A stretch of DNA of 64,000 nt from Theocolax elegans (Eukaryota > Arthropoda > Insecta > Hymenoptera > Cerocephalidae): positions 669,783 to 733,782 of the forward strand of contig CM047431.1 in assembly GCA_026168455.1 (NCBI GenBank). The letters are read 5' to 3'. The notes below the pieces were generated by a model, which did no database searches, was not told the origin of the DNA, and saw nothing but the letters and a program-made list of their open reading frames with translations. Positions 10,846-22,823 of this stretch are shown here, piece after piece. Within the stretch, counting starts at the first letter, position 1. The number at the start of each line of letters is the position of its first letter. The translations under genes and the position numbers were made by a program.

Positions 10846-12593
10846 TTAATAGTTCGTTTTTAGATTATTAATAATTTCTGAAGTACTCAGTCGCTCTTCG
10901 TCACGTAACACCATAGCAAAATGCATTTTTCCGTTTTTGTTATTGATTCTTATTTCTCCTGGATTTAAATTGGAAAAATGAGGTAGTAATAATTTGGAAT
11001 CCAAATTTCTGGATCCTTCATCTAAAGGCATTCGAGTCGTAGTTATGAAATAAACGTAATTATCTTTTCTCATAAAGAGTTGTTCTTTAACTTCAATGAA
11101 TTTCTTTTCATCATTTGGTTCTTCGTAAACATCCTTTTCTTCCCAGGACTCGTCAAATTTGTTGTTAAAATTATCTATCTCCAAGGGTTGTAATCTTTTG
11201 TCTGAGTTGACTATCGTTTCAATTTCCTCGGGGCCTTCTTGTATTATAGGAAGGTTTTTGACTGGTTCTTTTGATATATTTGACTTGTTGGGTCGTTTTG
11301 CTCTCTTTTCGTTGTAGTTTGGCCGTGTTATTTTTCCTGCACGACTGCGTGTTTCCATAGAATGATTTTTAATAACATAAATGGGTTCTTCTATTGGATT
11401 TCTTGATAACGCGTCAGCATTAACGTTACTTTTACCGGCTTTGTATACGATGTCAAAGTCGTATGCATTCAGTTTTATTCTCCATCTACTAACTCTGGAT
11501 GTCGGATCTACTGAGTTTTTAAACCAAACAAGTGGTTTATGATCTGTTATAATGAGGAAACGACGGCCTCTTAGATAGCAATCGAACTGAGTAACGGCAT
11601 ACAGTATGGCTAATGCTTCCCTTGAATAAGTATCATATTTTTGCTCGGCTTTGTTTAATACCCGCGAAACATAAGCAACTGGCAGGTCGGTTCCCACCTC
11701 TCCTTGTGATAATATTGCTCCTATTGCTGTACCGCTAGCGTCACAAGTCACTATAAATGGTTTATTAAAATCTGCGATTTGTAGTATTAGTTGTTTACAC
11801 AATTTTTCTCTTAAATCATCGAATGCCTTTTGAACCTCGCTGGACCATATGAAAGGTGCGTCTTTCTTTAATAAATTACTTAATGGTCTAGCAATACCCG
11901 AAAAATTCGCAATGAATCGTCTATAATAACCTGCTAATCCTAAAAATTGACGTATGTTTTTCACTGTTTTTGGAATTGGAAATTTTTTTACTGCTTCTAA
12001 TTTTTTTGGATCCGGCAAAACACCTTCTGGTGATAGTACGTATCCCAGATACACTACTTCTCTCTTCAAAAATTCACATTTGCCTGGCTGTAATTTCAGA
12101 TTGCGGCGCGTACTGTTTGCAAAAAATTTTCAAACTTTTGGTTATGTTCCTGAATATTTTTAGCGTATATAACTGCGTCCTCAAGGAATAAAAATATTTC
12201 TTTGCCTTGCATGCCTTCGAAAACACGATCAAGCATCCTTTGAAAAGTGGCTGAAGAATTGCATAATCCCATAGGCATTGTTTTAAATTGAAATAAACCG
12301 AATGAAGAGGCGAAAGCTGTTTTATGTCGATCTTCTTGAGCTAACGGAACTTGTAAAAATCCTTGACATAAATCCAAGACGGTGAATACACGATTTTCTG
12401 GTCCGATTTGATCGATAATATCTAGTATATTTGGTAATGGGTATCGATCTTTTACGGTTTTATCGTTTAATTGTCGAAAATCGACAACTAGTCGGTATCG
12501 TTTATTATCCTGACTATCAGGCTTTTTTGTTACTAGAAAAACAGGTGATGTATAACTGGAACTTGATGGTTCAATTATGTCTCCTTCAATCAT
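10846..12593 (-). pseudogene. Gypsy-1 RT (C-terminal part) and RNase H, broken
   Basis: 12593-12096 carries RT motifs (RLVVDFRQLND, FTVLDLCQGF, MPMGLCNSSATFQ). Where YxDD is expected it reads FLEDAVIYA, so the first catalytic Asp is Glu. A frameshift lies near 12069-12115. 12069-10846 continues with the RT thumb (LGLAGYYRRFI) and RNase H (TCDASGTAIGAIL, YSREALAIL, ITDHKPLVW, VNADALSR). A linker of about 160 residues leads to integrase. Confidence 0.88.
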
Positions 12594-13023
12594 TTCTTTT
12601 AATTGTTTACCAAGTTCGTTTTTGAGAGCATAAGGAAATCTATATGGCTTAGCTGTGATTGGTATGTCGTCGACAGTCGGAATCTTATGTTATCCTTGAC
12701 ATAAATCCAAGACGGTGAATACACGATTTTCTGGTCCGATTTGATCGATAATATCTAGTATATTTGGTAATGGGTATCGATCTTTTACGGTTTTATCGTT
12801 TAATTGTCGAAAATCGACAACTAGTCGGTATCGTTTATTATCCTGACTATCAGGCTTTTTTGTTACTAGAAAAACAGGTGATGTATAACTGGAACTTGAT
12901 GGTTCAATTATGTCTCCTTCAATCATTTCTTTTAATTGTTTACCAAGTTCGTTTTTGAGAGCATAAGGAAATCTATATGGCTTAGCTGTGATTGGTATGT
13001 CGTCGACAGTCGGAATCTTATGT
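12361..13023 (-). repeat. 333-bp tandem duplication inside RT
   Basis: 12361-12690 and 12694-13023 are essentially identical, offset 333 bp (111 codons, frame-preserving). The junction near 12690 places an in-frame TAA after the DLCQG motif. The RT finger and palm region is therefore encoded twice but cannot be read through. Confidence 0.92.
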
Positions 13024-13139
13024 TCTATAGCATTTGTCACGCCTAATTTTTCTCCTTTTAGACAGAAACAATCCGAATATTTATCAATTAAATTTTCTAT
13101 AGATTGTCTTTGTTCCTCGTCCATTTTATCAAAATGCAA
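12690..13139 (-). pseudogene. Gypsy-1 RT N-terminal part, truncated by duplication
   Basis: 149 codons from MHFDKMDEEQR through EHKIPTVDD (typical RT entry), PSSSSYTSPVFLVTKK, RYRLVVDFRQLND and FTVLDLCQG, then the stop created at the duplication junction. The upstream acidic spacer is not fused in frame with it. Confidence 0.85.
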
Positions 13140-13483
13140 GGCTTCTTTTAACCATTCATTACGATTAAGTGCACTTGTATCCTCCGTTATGTTAAGTATC
13201 CTCGCTTCAGATCGATCGTCAGAAATGTCGTGTATGTCGACCTCTTCACTTTCATAACTATAAAAATTATTAATATAAGGTTATTTGAATAAACCAAATA
13301 ACTGTTATTCATTTCGTTTTCGTGTATGGCTTCAACAAATTCACTTCGTAAATTTTCGTTTATTACTCGTTCATTCAATAAAAAGTCGCTAGGGTCCTCA
13401 TCCTATTCATTTTCTTCCTGTATGTTAATTAAATTCTCATTATTTATCTCATTTTCAGTTTCTTCAGTTCCTTGTTTGTTTAT

Positions 13484-14062
13484 TCATAATATTTCGGTTC
13501 TCGGGATAGTATCTAACTTTTCCCCCGACATAACCAATTCTTCGTTATTCAATTTACATACATAACTAACATTTTTATCACGAGGTCCGCATTTATCGCC
13601 CTCCTCGATTTCGTAATCCATTCGTACTTGACAATTCATCTTTTTATCAACAAAATCTTTCTTATTTTCACGAGGTCCGCATTTATCGCCCTCCTCGATT
13701 TCATAATCCATTTGTACTTTACAATTCATCTTCTTGTCAACAAAATTTTCCTTATTTTCACGAGGTCCGCATTTATCGCCCTCCTCGATTTCATAATCCA
13801 TTTGTACTTGACAATTATTAACTGTCTTATCCCATAAATTTTCTTCATTTTTTATTTCATTTTCAATATCATACTTCAGGTCAACTTCGTTTTCATCATT
13901 AGTACAGGATGGACTCTCAGCCATCCTATCGAACAATGGTGCTTCAATAATACCATAATTTTCAGTAATTTCATCAAATTTTTCTTTAATACGTGGCTCA
14001 GTCACATCACATACCCGTGGCTGCGCTTTTCCATTATTTATTTGTAATCGTTCTTCCTTCAT
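13484..14062 (-). CDS. Acidic spacer ORF with three 28/29-aa repeats (Gypsy-1)
   Basis: 192 codons between protease and RT. It carries three consecutive copies of a repeat with core MDYEIEEGDKCGPR (DNA period about 87 bp, at about 13579, 13665 and 13752). It is acidic and rich in E, N and K, with a Cys in each repeat. I recognise no family. Gypsy polyproteins do not normally have a repeated acidic insert here. It is probably part of the pol precursor and now separated by frameshifts. Confidence 0.5.
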   Translation of the reverse strand: MKEERLQINNGKAQPRVCDVTEPRIKEKFDEITENYGIIEAPLFDRMAESPSCTNDENEVDLKYDIENEIKNEENLWDKTVNNCQVQMDYEIEEGDKCGPRENKENFVDKKMNCKVQMDYEIEEGDKCGPRENKKDFVDKKMNCQVRMDYEIEEGDKCGPRDKNVSYVCKLNNEELVMSGEKLDTIPRTEIL

Positions 14063-14107
14063 TAATCCATAACAATTTTCACTTGCTTTACATGTATTTG
14101 TATTTCG

Positions 14108-14431
14108 TTACTGATGTACTTGTATTTCGTCATTTTTATAATCGTCATATAACTCTTGTTCTTTTTCACTGTGATTGTATAGGTTTTTGTCGTTGATATT
14201 TTGATTTCTTTCATTTCTTTGTTCTTGCTCGTAGATTTCATACGATTCGTTTGTGTCAAATTTTATAAAAGTTTCGTCATTTTCAGGTAATTGAAAATCA
14301 CTTAATGTTTCTGAGTCACTATCGGTATAATTATAAAATCTTGAATTTTTCATGTTCGTATAATCATTGTTTTCCCTTGGTTTAGGCATATATCGTATTG
14401 ATTTTCGGTCATTATTTTCGATATCCTCCAT
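14108..14431 (-). CDS. Acidic low-complexity ORF between PR and RT (Gypsy-1)
   Basis: 107 codons, rich in N, E, D and Y, starting MEDIENNDRKSIRYM. It directly follows the protease and precedes the repeat-bearing spacer, and is probably one continuous linker region with it. No domain recognised. Confidence 0.4.
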   Translation of the reverse strand: MEDIENNDRKSIRYMPKPRENNDYTNMKNSRFYNYTDSDSETLSDFQLPENDETFIKFDTNESYEIYEQEQRNERNQNINDKNLYNHSEKEQELYDDYKNDEIQVHQ

Positions 14432-14443
14432 TATATAAATCGA

Positions 14444-14767
14444 TTAATCCGTTTGCATATTATTTGCATTTTCAAAGGGGAGGATTAATCCGTTAAATTC
14501 TAAATATTGTTCCAAATAATTGATTTTTGCATCGTTTCTACGGAAAAAATCGGTGCCTAAGATTCCGCCTTGTTGTATAGGGAACGAATCATGTACTAAA
14601 TTGAGTTCCACGGGAGATCCTTCGAAATCTATTCTAATTTTACCACGAGTAGTTAATGAGTGGTCAGTTATGCCTTTTAACAATATAATATCATTTTCGT
14701 CAATTTTTACGCGAAAGTCTACCTCTGACTCTTTAATTAGACTTACCGATGCTCCTGTATCTAGCAA
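14444..14767 (-). pseudogene. Gypsy-1 aspartic protease
   Basis: Active-site motif LDTGASVSLIKE near the start, then ILGTDFFRRNDAKINY, the typical second half of a retropepsin (ILGxDFL-type). It is in a different frame from gag. Its normal start is upstream, so the ATG here is only the ORF boundary. Confidence 0.85.
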
Positions 14768-14771
14768 GAAT

Positions 14772-16978
14772 TTAGACGGACGTCTTAACTGACCGGTATC
14801 GAAGATTACGACCGGGGCTGAACTTTGTTGGCTTAAATTTATTTTCGCTGTGCATTTCGTTTGAGCGGGTTTCCGCGCTCGAAGTAGAGGGGATTTGATT
14901 CGTAGCCTCTCTCTCGACCCTCCTTGGAGAGAGAGTATCGGTGTTTCCCTGATTTTGATTTCCTTCTCTTATCTCTCTTTGTAACTTATAACAATCGCGC
15001 TTTATGTGACCGGGTTTTCCGCAATGGAAACAAGTAACTGGTGATCTTATATTATTATTCGATTCGTTATTAATATATCGTGATTCTTGGGAAGTTGAAT
15101 CAACCGGCTCGCGCACACCGCGAGTCCCGGAATTATTTCCCCGATCTTCTTTGTTAAATTGTTGCGATGAATATTTATTATTATTATAACGAACAAAGGA
15201 ATCATTTTTATCTCTGTCCCTATTTGGTAAAAATTCCGTCAGATTTTGATACTCGTTCCAACCACCAAATTGTAAATTCGGTCTATTATAATTACGACTG
15301 TTATCCGAGCGATTTTGTGGACTATATGAACTGTTTATGGAATTGCGTCGGTTGTTATTATCGGAAAATCTTTCTGCGAAACTTCGTGCTAATTTGAAAC
15401 AATTTATGGCTCCATGACCAGTCTTAGAACAATATTGACATACAATCGGAGAGTTATTCGAAATATAGTTTACTTTACGCGTTTCTCGAGTTGAACGAAA
15501 ACGAGCCTCTTCTCGGCTCGGCGTGTCCTCGTCCAGGACGCTACAAGCGAACTCGCGCTCCACCTCGAGCGCACGAATTTCCCAACGAAGCCCTTTTAAA
15601 AAGAATTTTAAACAATCTCGCCTTAGTTCAAGCATGTAATCATCTGCTATCGCGACTCGTCCCTCTCTATCGGCCGCTTTGACTATTTCATATATTTTAT
15701 TTCTTGTAACCGATTAAAATAAGCAACGACTGTCTCATTGTTTTTCTGTTTTAATTTAGCAAGTTCTCCCGTCCACTCGTAATATGTTTTATCGATCCGA
15801 AGGTGTTTTCGAAAAAATCGGATATCTCTTTGATAGAATTAAAATTTTCTCCGCGCGCACAAGTTAAAGCTTCTCCATATAAACGCATTCGAATAAGTTT
15901 TGTTAATTCTTTCTCGTACTCTCACGGTAAAATTTCTTTTGCTTCGTTGCATCCGTCCAAAAATTGCGATAAATTTATATTATGACCGTTAAACCGCGGT
16001 ATTAAATCTAGAGCGTCCTTTAGCGATAAACCTCGAATTGGAGACGTCATTGTTTTATTATTAATTTGTTTTTTAACTTCACTCCTATCTAATTTTTTTG
16101 GTTTTGTTCCGGTGTTTGTTCTTAATTTGTCTAAATTAATTCTATTAAATAATTCGTCTTTAATCTTAGAAGAGTTTGCTTGTTCGGGTGATCTTTTAAT
16201 TAATTGATTATCGAAGGGAATTGTAAAATCTGTCGCGCCTTGAATTAGTTTTTCGTCGAGTACTTTCGCCGTATCTGTCACTAGTGCCTTTGCTTCCTCA
16301 GTCTCTTTTTCGTTCGGTGCGGAAAAAATATTTAACGCACCTTTAATCTTATTTATGATACCTTGAAAAGTTGTCCCTTTTTTACACTTTCTTGTAAACT
16401 TTCTATGATTTTAGGTTTCTCGAGATAAGAATCTAACAACTCTTTTTTTACTTCAGTCGCGAGCCGTTTTCTTACCGAGCTTATAACGTTATCCGGTGTT
16501 AAAATCAATGGTTCATATGGACGATAAATTGGGGCTGGCGTCCTAAAATTTACAGGATTATTCGCGATAAGTTCTTTTTGTTCCTCGTATTTCAAAACAG
16601 CGGGTTTTAAACTAAAATGTTTTACGCGCGTGGGAGTAATTATTGTGTCTTCTTGTTCGTCTTCACTAACTTCGGAAATAGAAAGATCAGTTGGAGAAAA
16701 GGGTCTCTATATTCAAAATCGCGAGGTATTTTTATAGATAATGAAATATTTGCTGCACTTTTTTCTAGTCTATCCTTTAAATAATTTATTTCTTTTGTCA
16801 AATATTGCACTGTTTCCCTAGGAGTTTTAGTTAAATCGAGAGTATCGAGAGTTTGAATTTTTTCTTTGTATAACTTTAATAACGTACAATTCATAGAAAA
16901 TTCTAAACTCGTGTTTCTTTGTTTATTTACATAACAGTCAGTATTTTTAGGCGAACCTGACATTTTATTTCTAACCAA
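14772..16978 (-). pseudogene. Gypsy-1 gag, broken into several frames
   Basis: Pieces: 16978-16640 (N-terminal, start MVRNKMSGSPK), 16595-16353, 16281-15922 (ending in a capsid-like IPRFNGHNINLSQFLDGC motif) and 15635-14772 (nucleocapsid). The last has two zinc knuckles, CQYCSKTGHGAINC and CFHCGKPGHIKRDC, in an R/N/S-rich context. At least three frame breaks separate the pieces. The N-terminal half was duplicated with the LTR (see 17991-19575). Confidence 0.85.
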
Positions 16979-19575
16979 TTTATTCCTTTAATCTCTTTTT
17001 TTCTCTCAAAAATGTGAGTTTCCTGGCCGATGTATAAATTTTATTATAATAATTAATACAATCTGTCACGTCCAGACTTGTACCAACTACCATAAAAAAT
17101 ATTATAAGAAGGCAAATGGTTAATAAACCATTCGCGTTCCTTTCGCTCTTGTTTGACTAGGACTAGCCTTACGTCTCCGGGAGTAGCGAGCGAAGTTATT
17201 TAAAATAAAGATAAATAAAATAATATATGTTTTATTTCGTATTACTCATGCATTATTTATTTAAATATGTTAACATCATAATATGCTGTTTGCTTTAAAT
17301 GAACACGTGTAACAAATTCTTACAGCTTTTTAATGGGCAAAACACATAAAATTACACTATTTTATTAACAATTGCATAAATTTATTTAAGTCAAATAATG
17401 ATTTTAATTTTGATTAAATAAACAAGTGTACGGCGAACACGTTAACACATTATAGAATAAAATATACACAAGGTTATTTTATTATAACCATTAATAACTA
17501 ATAATCGAAATAAGAATTATTATAAATTAATGCAGATTAAATTAAAAATTGTTGTCGTTTAAAACATGAAATATTGTTAATAAATTGCAATTCAAACCGT
17601 GATTATTGCAAATAAAATGCAATGCAACGAATAATTATTATAAATAAATTGTAGTATCAAATAATAATTGTTTTAAGAGAAAACGGTTGGTTCAGCAATC
17701 GAAATAACATAAAATATCAGGTTTGCCTTTATGAATAATACAAGCGTATAGATAGCCGAAAAGAAAGTACCTTAAGTACCCAAATATATAGATATATATA
17801 TATATATATATATGGGCTATTTCACGTCAAGTGGAACAATGAAAATTTTAAATCGCTCCAAAATTTGAAAACATGCTGGAAATATCTTCCAGAAGATAGA
17901 AAAAAATTTTTAGGTGTTAAAAATAATTTGCCTGAGAGTTATTCCACCATACAAAATGGAAATTTTTCAATTTTTTAGAAAAATTTCTATGATTTTAGGT
18001 TTCTCGAGATAAGAATCTAACAACTCTTTTTTACTTCAGTCGCGAGCCGTTTTCTTACCGAGCTTATAACGTTATCCGGTGTTAAAATCAATGGTTCATA
18101 TGGACGATAAATTGGGGCTGGCGTCCTAAAATTTACAGGATTATTCGCGATAAGTTCTTTTTGTTCCTCGTATTTCAAAACAGCGGGTTTTAAACTAAAA
18201 TGTTTTACGCGCGTGGGAGTAATTATTGTGTCTTCTTGTTCGTCTTCACTAACTTCGGAAATAGAAAGATCAGTTGGAGAAAAGGGTCTCTATATTCAAA
18301 ATCGCGAGGTATTTTTATAGATAATGAAATATTTGCTGCACTTTTTTCTAGTCTATCCTTTAAATAATTTATTTCTTTTGTCAAATATTGCACTGTTTCC
18401 CTAGGAGTTTTAGTTAAATCGAGAGTATCGAGAGTTTGAATTTTTTCTTTGTATAACTTTAATAACGTACAATTCATAGAAAATTCTAAACTCGTGTTTC
18501 TTGTTTATTTACATAACAGTCAGTATTTTTAGGCGAACCTGACATTTTATTTCTAACCAATTTATTCCTTTAATCTCTTTTTTTCTCTCAAAAATGTGAG
18601 TTTCCTGGCCGATGTATAAATTTTATTATAATAATTAATACAATCTGTCACGTCCAGACTTGTACCAACTACCATAAAAAATATTATAAGAAGGCAAATG
18701 GTTAATAAACCATTCGCGTTCCTTTCGCTCTTGTTTGACTAGGACTAGCCTTACGTCTCCGGGAGTAGCGAGCGAAGTTATTTAAAATAAAGATAAATAA
18801 AATAATATATGTTTTATTTCGTATTACTCATGCATTATTTATTTAAATATGTTAACATCATAATATGCTGTTTGCTTTAAATGAACACGTGTAACAAATT
18901 CTTACAGCTTTTTAATGGGCAAAACACATAAAATTACACTATTTTATTAACAATTGCATAAATTTATTTAAGTCAAATAATGATTTTAATTTTGATTAAA
19001 TAAACAAGTGTACGGCGAACACGTTAACACATTATAGAATAAAATATACACAAGGTTATTTTATTATAACCATTAATAACTAATAATCGAAATAAGAATT
19101 ATTATAAATTAATGCAGATTAAATTAAAAATTGTTGTCGTTTAAAACATGAAATATTGTTAATAAATTGCAATTCAAACCGTGATTATTGCAAATAAAAT
19201 GCAATGCAACGAATAATTATTATAAATAAATTGTAGTATCAAATAATAATTGTTTTAAGAGAAAACGGTTGGTTCAGCAATCGAAATAACATAAAATATC
19301 AGGTTTGCCTTTATGAATAATACAAGCGTATAGATAGCCGAAAAGAAAGTACCTTAAGTACCCAAATATATAGATATATATATATATATATATATATATG
19401 GGCTATTTCACGTCAAGTGGAACAATGAAAATTTTAAATCGCTCCAAAATTTGAAAACATGCTGGAAATATCTTCCAGAAGATAGAAAAAAATTTTTAGG
19501 TGTTAAAAATAATTTGCCTGAGAGTTATTCCACCATACAAAATGGAAATTTTTCAATTTTTTAGAAAAATTTCTA
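16407..19575 (-). repeat. 1.58-kb tandem duplication (gag N-terminus + LTR + foldback end)
   Basis: 16407-17990 and 17991-19575 are nearly identical, with an offset of 1584-1586 bp and a few single-base indels. The junction near 17984-17990 joins the foldback element to gag at a shared TTTCTAT, a 7-bp microhomology. The second gag fragment (including 18223-18477) is non-functional. Confidence 0.93.
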
Positions 19576-21305
19576 TTTTCAAAGCCATTTATCTCAAAAT
19601 CTATTGATTTTTTTGAAAAAACAGTACAAACAACTTTTGTTCAAAATAATCTTTAGAACTTATCTACCTGGGTTACAATTCTTAATTTTAAAATCTTGAA
19701 GAGATAGGGCACTTGGAAATATTGAATATCAAAAAAAGGCGACCACGCCACAATCGATTTTGATCTAATACCGCTCAAAAGATCACATTTTTTGAGAGCT
19801 TCCGAATGGCGGTGGTTAGATTATTGGCCAAGACCGCTGGTGTAAGTTATACCCCATAAACCTCATAAAATCACTAATTTTCATGTATTTTAGGGCATAA
19901 CTTACACCAGCGGTCTTGGCCAATAATCTAACCACCGCCATTCGAAAGCTCTCAAAAAATGTGATCTTTTGAGCGGTATTAGATCAAAATCAATTGTGGC
20001 GTGGTCGCCTTTTTTTGATATTCAATATTTCCAAGTGCCCTATCTCTTCGAGATTTTAAAATTAAGAATTGTAACCCAGGTAGATAAGTTCTAAAGATTA
20101 TTTTGAACAAAAGTTGTTTCTACTGTTTTTTTCAAAAAAATCAATAGATTTTGAGATAAATGGCTTTAAAAATAGAAATTTTTCTAAAAAATTGAAAAAT
20201 TTCCATTTTTTATGGTGGAATAACTCTCAGGCAAATTATTTTTAACACCTAAAAATTTTTTTCTATCTTCTGAAAGATATTTCCAGCCTGTTTTCAAATT
20301 TTGGAGCGATTTAAAATTTTCATCGTACCACTTGACGTGAAATAGCCCATATATATGTGTGTGTATTCGGTGAGGAACGAAGGTCCGCCTCGAACGTGGA
20401 TAGCGGTGTCAAATTGCTGGATAATGTCCTGCTAGACCTGCGGGCGTCGACGCTGGATGTGTGTATGCTGTTGGAGTCCGATGATTTCCAGATGTCGATG
20501 TCGTAGTTCCTTGACTATGGCTCGTAGATGTCAACGATGCGTCTCGATTCCCGAATAGAAGATCTCTCTTGATTTTGAATGCGTATTGTTTTAAAGTCCG
20601 AGTAGCAGTGCCACGCCCTCGGATAAAAATCAAAGAGTTGACGAGCAGAGCTTCGCCTTATGAAAACTTTAGATGAAAAATTAGGAGTGGCTGTGTCTGT
20701 TCTGGGTCCTCTTTATATACCCTAAAAATGTAAGCATCTGTCCTTGTCTTACACTTTGCCTTATATGAAAATTGTGTATGTAGTTCTCGATTTTTCTGTG
20801 CTTGCACCCGATTGGGCCGTTAGATGTGCGTGATTAAAAATTATCGAATCCCGTGCATTTTCTGTATCGCTTCGTAGTTAATTCGGAGAATTTGCTGTCC
20901 CCGTTTTATTACTGCGACGTTACCCAAAGAACGGCTTAATTTATTACTTCCTTCTAATGCTCGAATTTTCTAGTCGATGTTTCCCATCGCCGGCTCTTCT
21001 CCGATCATTGATTTTATAGTGCAGTACAAAAAAAACTCTTGCGTAACCCTTCGTTTCGATCTCACTATCGGCGATCCCGCTTATATGCGTATTGGCTTTG
21101 AATAATATCTTCATCTTTTTCGTTTGAAACACTCGTAAAATAATCTGTTCCTTAGCTCTATAAATTATATTTTATATTACTGCACTTACTTAGAATCATT
21201 CTTTATCAACCTTATTTTGTTCGTCTTCTACGCCGTATTTTTATTCTAAACTACGCAATACTTTTTACGAAAAATTAATAATATAATTTTCGTCGGGACG
21301 CGACA
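17064..21305 (-). repeat. 5' LTR of Gypsy-1, rearranged
   Basis: On the - strand it starts TGTCGCGTCCCGACG at 21305 and ends CTGGACGTGACA at 17064. Relative to the 1.7-kb intact LTR it carries a 950-bp foldback insertion (19400-20349, at the internal TA tract) and a tandem duplication that repeats gag N-terminus plus LTR 3' half. The true LTR sequence is in 20350-21305 and 18648-19399, repeated at 17064-17813. Confidence 0.8.
19400..20349. mobile_element. Foldback element inserted at TA in the 5' LTR (about 950 bp)
   Basis: Inverted arms of about 460 bp meet near 19875 with a very short spacer. Termini read GGGCTATTTCACGTCAAGTGG, flanked by TA repeats on both sides, consistent with a TA target. 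The arms are about 97-98% identical by eye. A partial copy (17814-17984) exists only because of the tandem duplication. No coding capacity; superfamily unassigned (TA targeting suggests Tc1/mariner-like mobilisation). Confidence 0.85.
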
Positions 21306-21308
21306 TAT

Positions 21309-22065
21309 ACATTGGTGGACAAGGCTATTTTATTAGCTAACCATAAGTTTCATGGAATAAATGTCAAAATTGCCAAAGAGTTTCTTATAAAAAATGGTTT
21401 TTCCTTAAAATTTATTAATCATAACATAAGAAAAAGAATTCAAGAAATTGAATGTAAAAATGAAAATTGACAAAATAATAATATGCAAATAAGGAATTAC
21501 AAAGTAACCTTAAAATTATCATTTATTCCGAAATTTAATAAAAAAAAATAGATGGTTTCATGAAACAAAAAGGTATAAGAGTAGTACCTAAAATATGCAA
21601 TACTCTTAATAATATTATTGTAAGGGGCAAATGACAATCAGAAAACTGGGAAAAAACTAATGTTGTATAGAAAATAAAATGTAATGATTGTGATGCAACG
21701 TACGTAGGTGAAATTAAAAGGCAATTAGAAACTGAAATTAAAAAACATAAACTTAATATTAATAAAGTTGATTCACACTACGTTTTAAATGAACACATTT
21801 CTCAATTTCAACATAGTTTCAATTTCAATGATGTGAAAATCTTAGATACAGAATGTTATAGGAATAAAAGATTAATTTCGGAAATGAGGCATATACAACT
21901 AGAAAGAAACGCAATTAACGTTAAAGACGACACAAAGAATCTCAATCAATATTATAATGGCATTATAAATAGTATTAACTTAAATCAAAATTGTAACATC
22001 TATCTTCTTTCCAATGCTGTTTGTTTTTATAAACATAACCTAAAATATGAAATACGATAATTACA
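21309..22065 (+). pseudogene. Penelope-like element PLE-1, 5'-truncated, with GIY-YIG domain
   Basis: Follows the Gypsy LTR start within a few bases. Reading + frames with several stops: a post-RT linker (LLANHKFHG, HNIRKRIQEIE) and then a GIY-YIG-type module with KCNDCDATYVGEIKRQLE near 21678-21731, and an intact tail ORF (21833-22060). This is the C-terminal endonuclease of Penelope-like retroelements. The reverse transcriptase is missing. Confidence 0.75.
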
Positions 22066-22393
22066 GACGGCTTTATAAAAATTTTTAATTTTCAAATATT
22101 TGACATATTAATTTATTTTTCTTGCTTAATTTGCCTTATTGACGATTGATTTATGCGCAAATAAGAGTGCGCAGAGCGGAAATATTTAAATTTATTAAAT
22201 AAAAAATATTTTTATTCTTTTTTATATTTATATTAATATCATTAGAAATGTTTTAAGAGAAGTTTTATAATTTTTTAATATTGTTATAATTATTATAAAT
22301 TCTTTAGTTATATTAATATCGTCCACGTAGTTGAAATTGCAGATTAGGTATTATATCGATCATTGATGAACACACTGTATTGTTTACATTACA

Positions 22394-22432
22394 TTGCAAC
22401 GTTCCGATGGAAATTCTCCATCCTCTTCAGGC
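22394..22432 (-). ncRNA. Hammerhead-like motif 1
   Basis: On the - strand: CCTGAAGAGG, a stem (GATGGA...TTCCATC), then GGAACGTTGC. The first core strand (CUGANGA) is intact. The second should read GAAAC but here is GGAAC, so this copy is probably inactive. Self-cleaving hammerhead motifs are known from Penelope-like terminal repeats. Confidence 0.4.
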
Positions 22433-22710
22433 ATTACCTTTATTACACATATTTTACATTAGATAACAAGATTGAATATAAATATATTATAATTATTACA
22501 TTGGTAACTTACTACATGTCAATATTCATTAAAAATTATAAAAATTCTTTCGTAGTATCTCTGAATCGTTGCACTATGAATTAAAGACAAAGTATAATAA
22601 ATACATATTCTCGAAGATAAGTATTGCACAGAAGTTAAGGTTATATAGCCAACATTTACCTCTCCTTTATGTGATTTACACATTATTATAAAAATAGAAA
22701 ACAATAAAAT

Positions 22711-22823
22711 AAAATAAATAAATAAATAAACAATAAATAAATAAATAAACAATAAATAAATAAATAAACAATAAATAAATAAACAATAAATAAAGAAACA
22801 ATAAATAAATAAATAAATAAATA
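22711..22823. repeat. (TTTA)n-type microsatellite
   Basis: AATAAATAAATAAAC-type repeats within the Penelope terminal repeat. The Y/L/F/I-rich ORFs on the opposite strand are artefacts of this repeat. Confidence 0.9.

Larger units (their letters stand above)
5226..21305 (-). mobile_element. Gypsy-1: large decayed Ty3/Gypsy retrotransposon
   Basis: Order on the - strand: 5' LTR (21305-17064, rearranged), gag with two CCHC knuckles, protease, a long acidic spacer, RT-RNase H, integrase, then a 3.5-kb 3' region with a minisatellite, a polypurine tract and a truncated 3' LTR. The PR-RT-RH-IN order identifies Gypsy (Ty3). The element is about 16 kb with insertions, large even for long-LTR insect families such as Osvaldo or Ulysses, to which I cannot firmly assign it. 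All genes are broken, and no canonical tRNA primer site is recognised after the 5' LTR. Confidence 0.9.
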
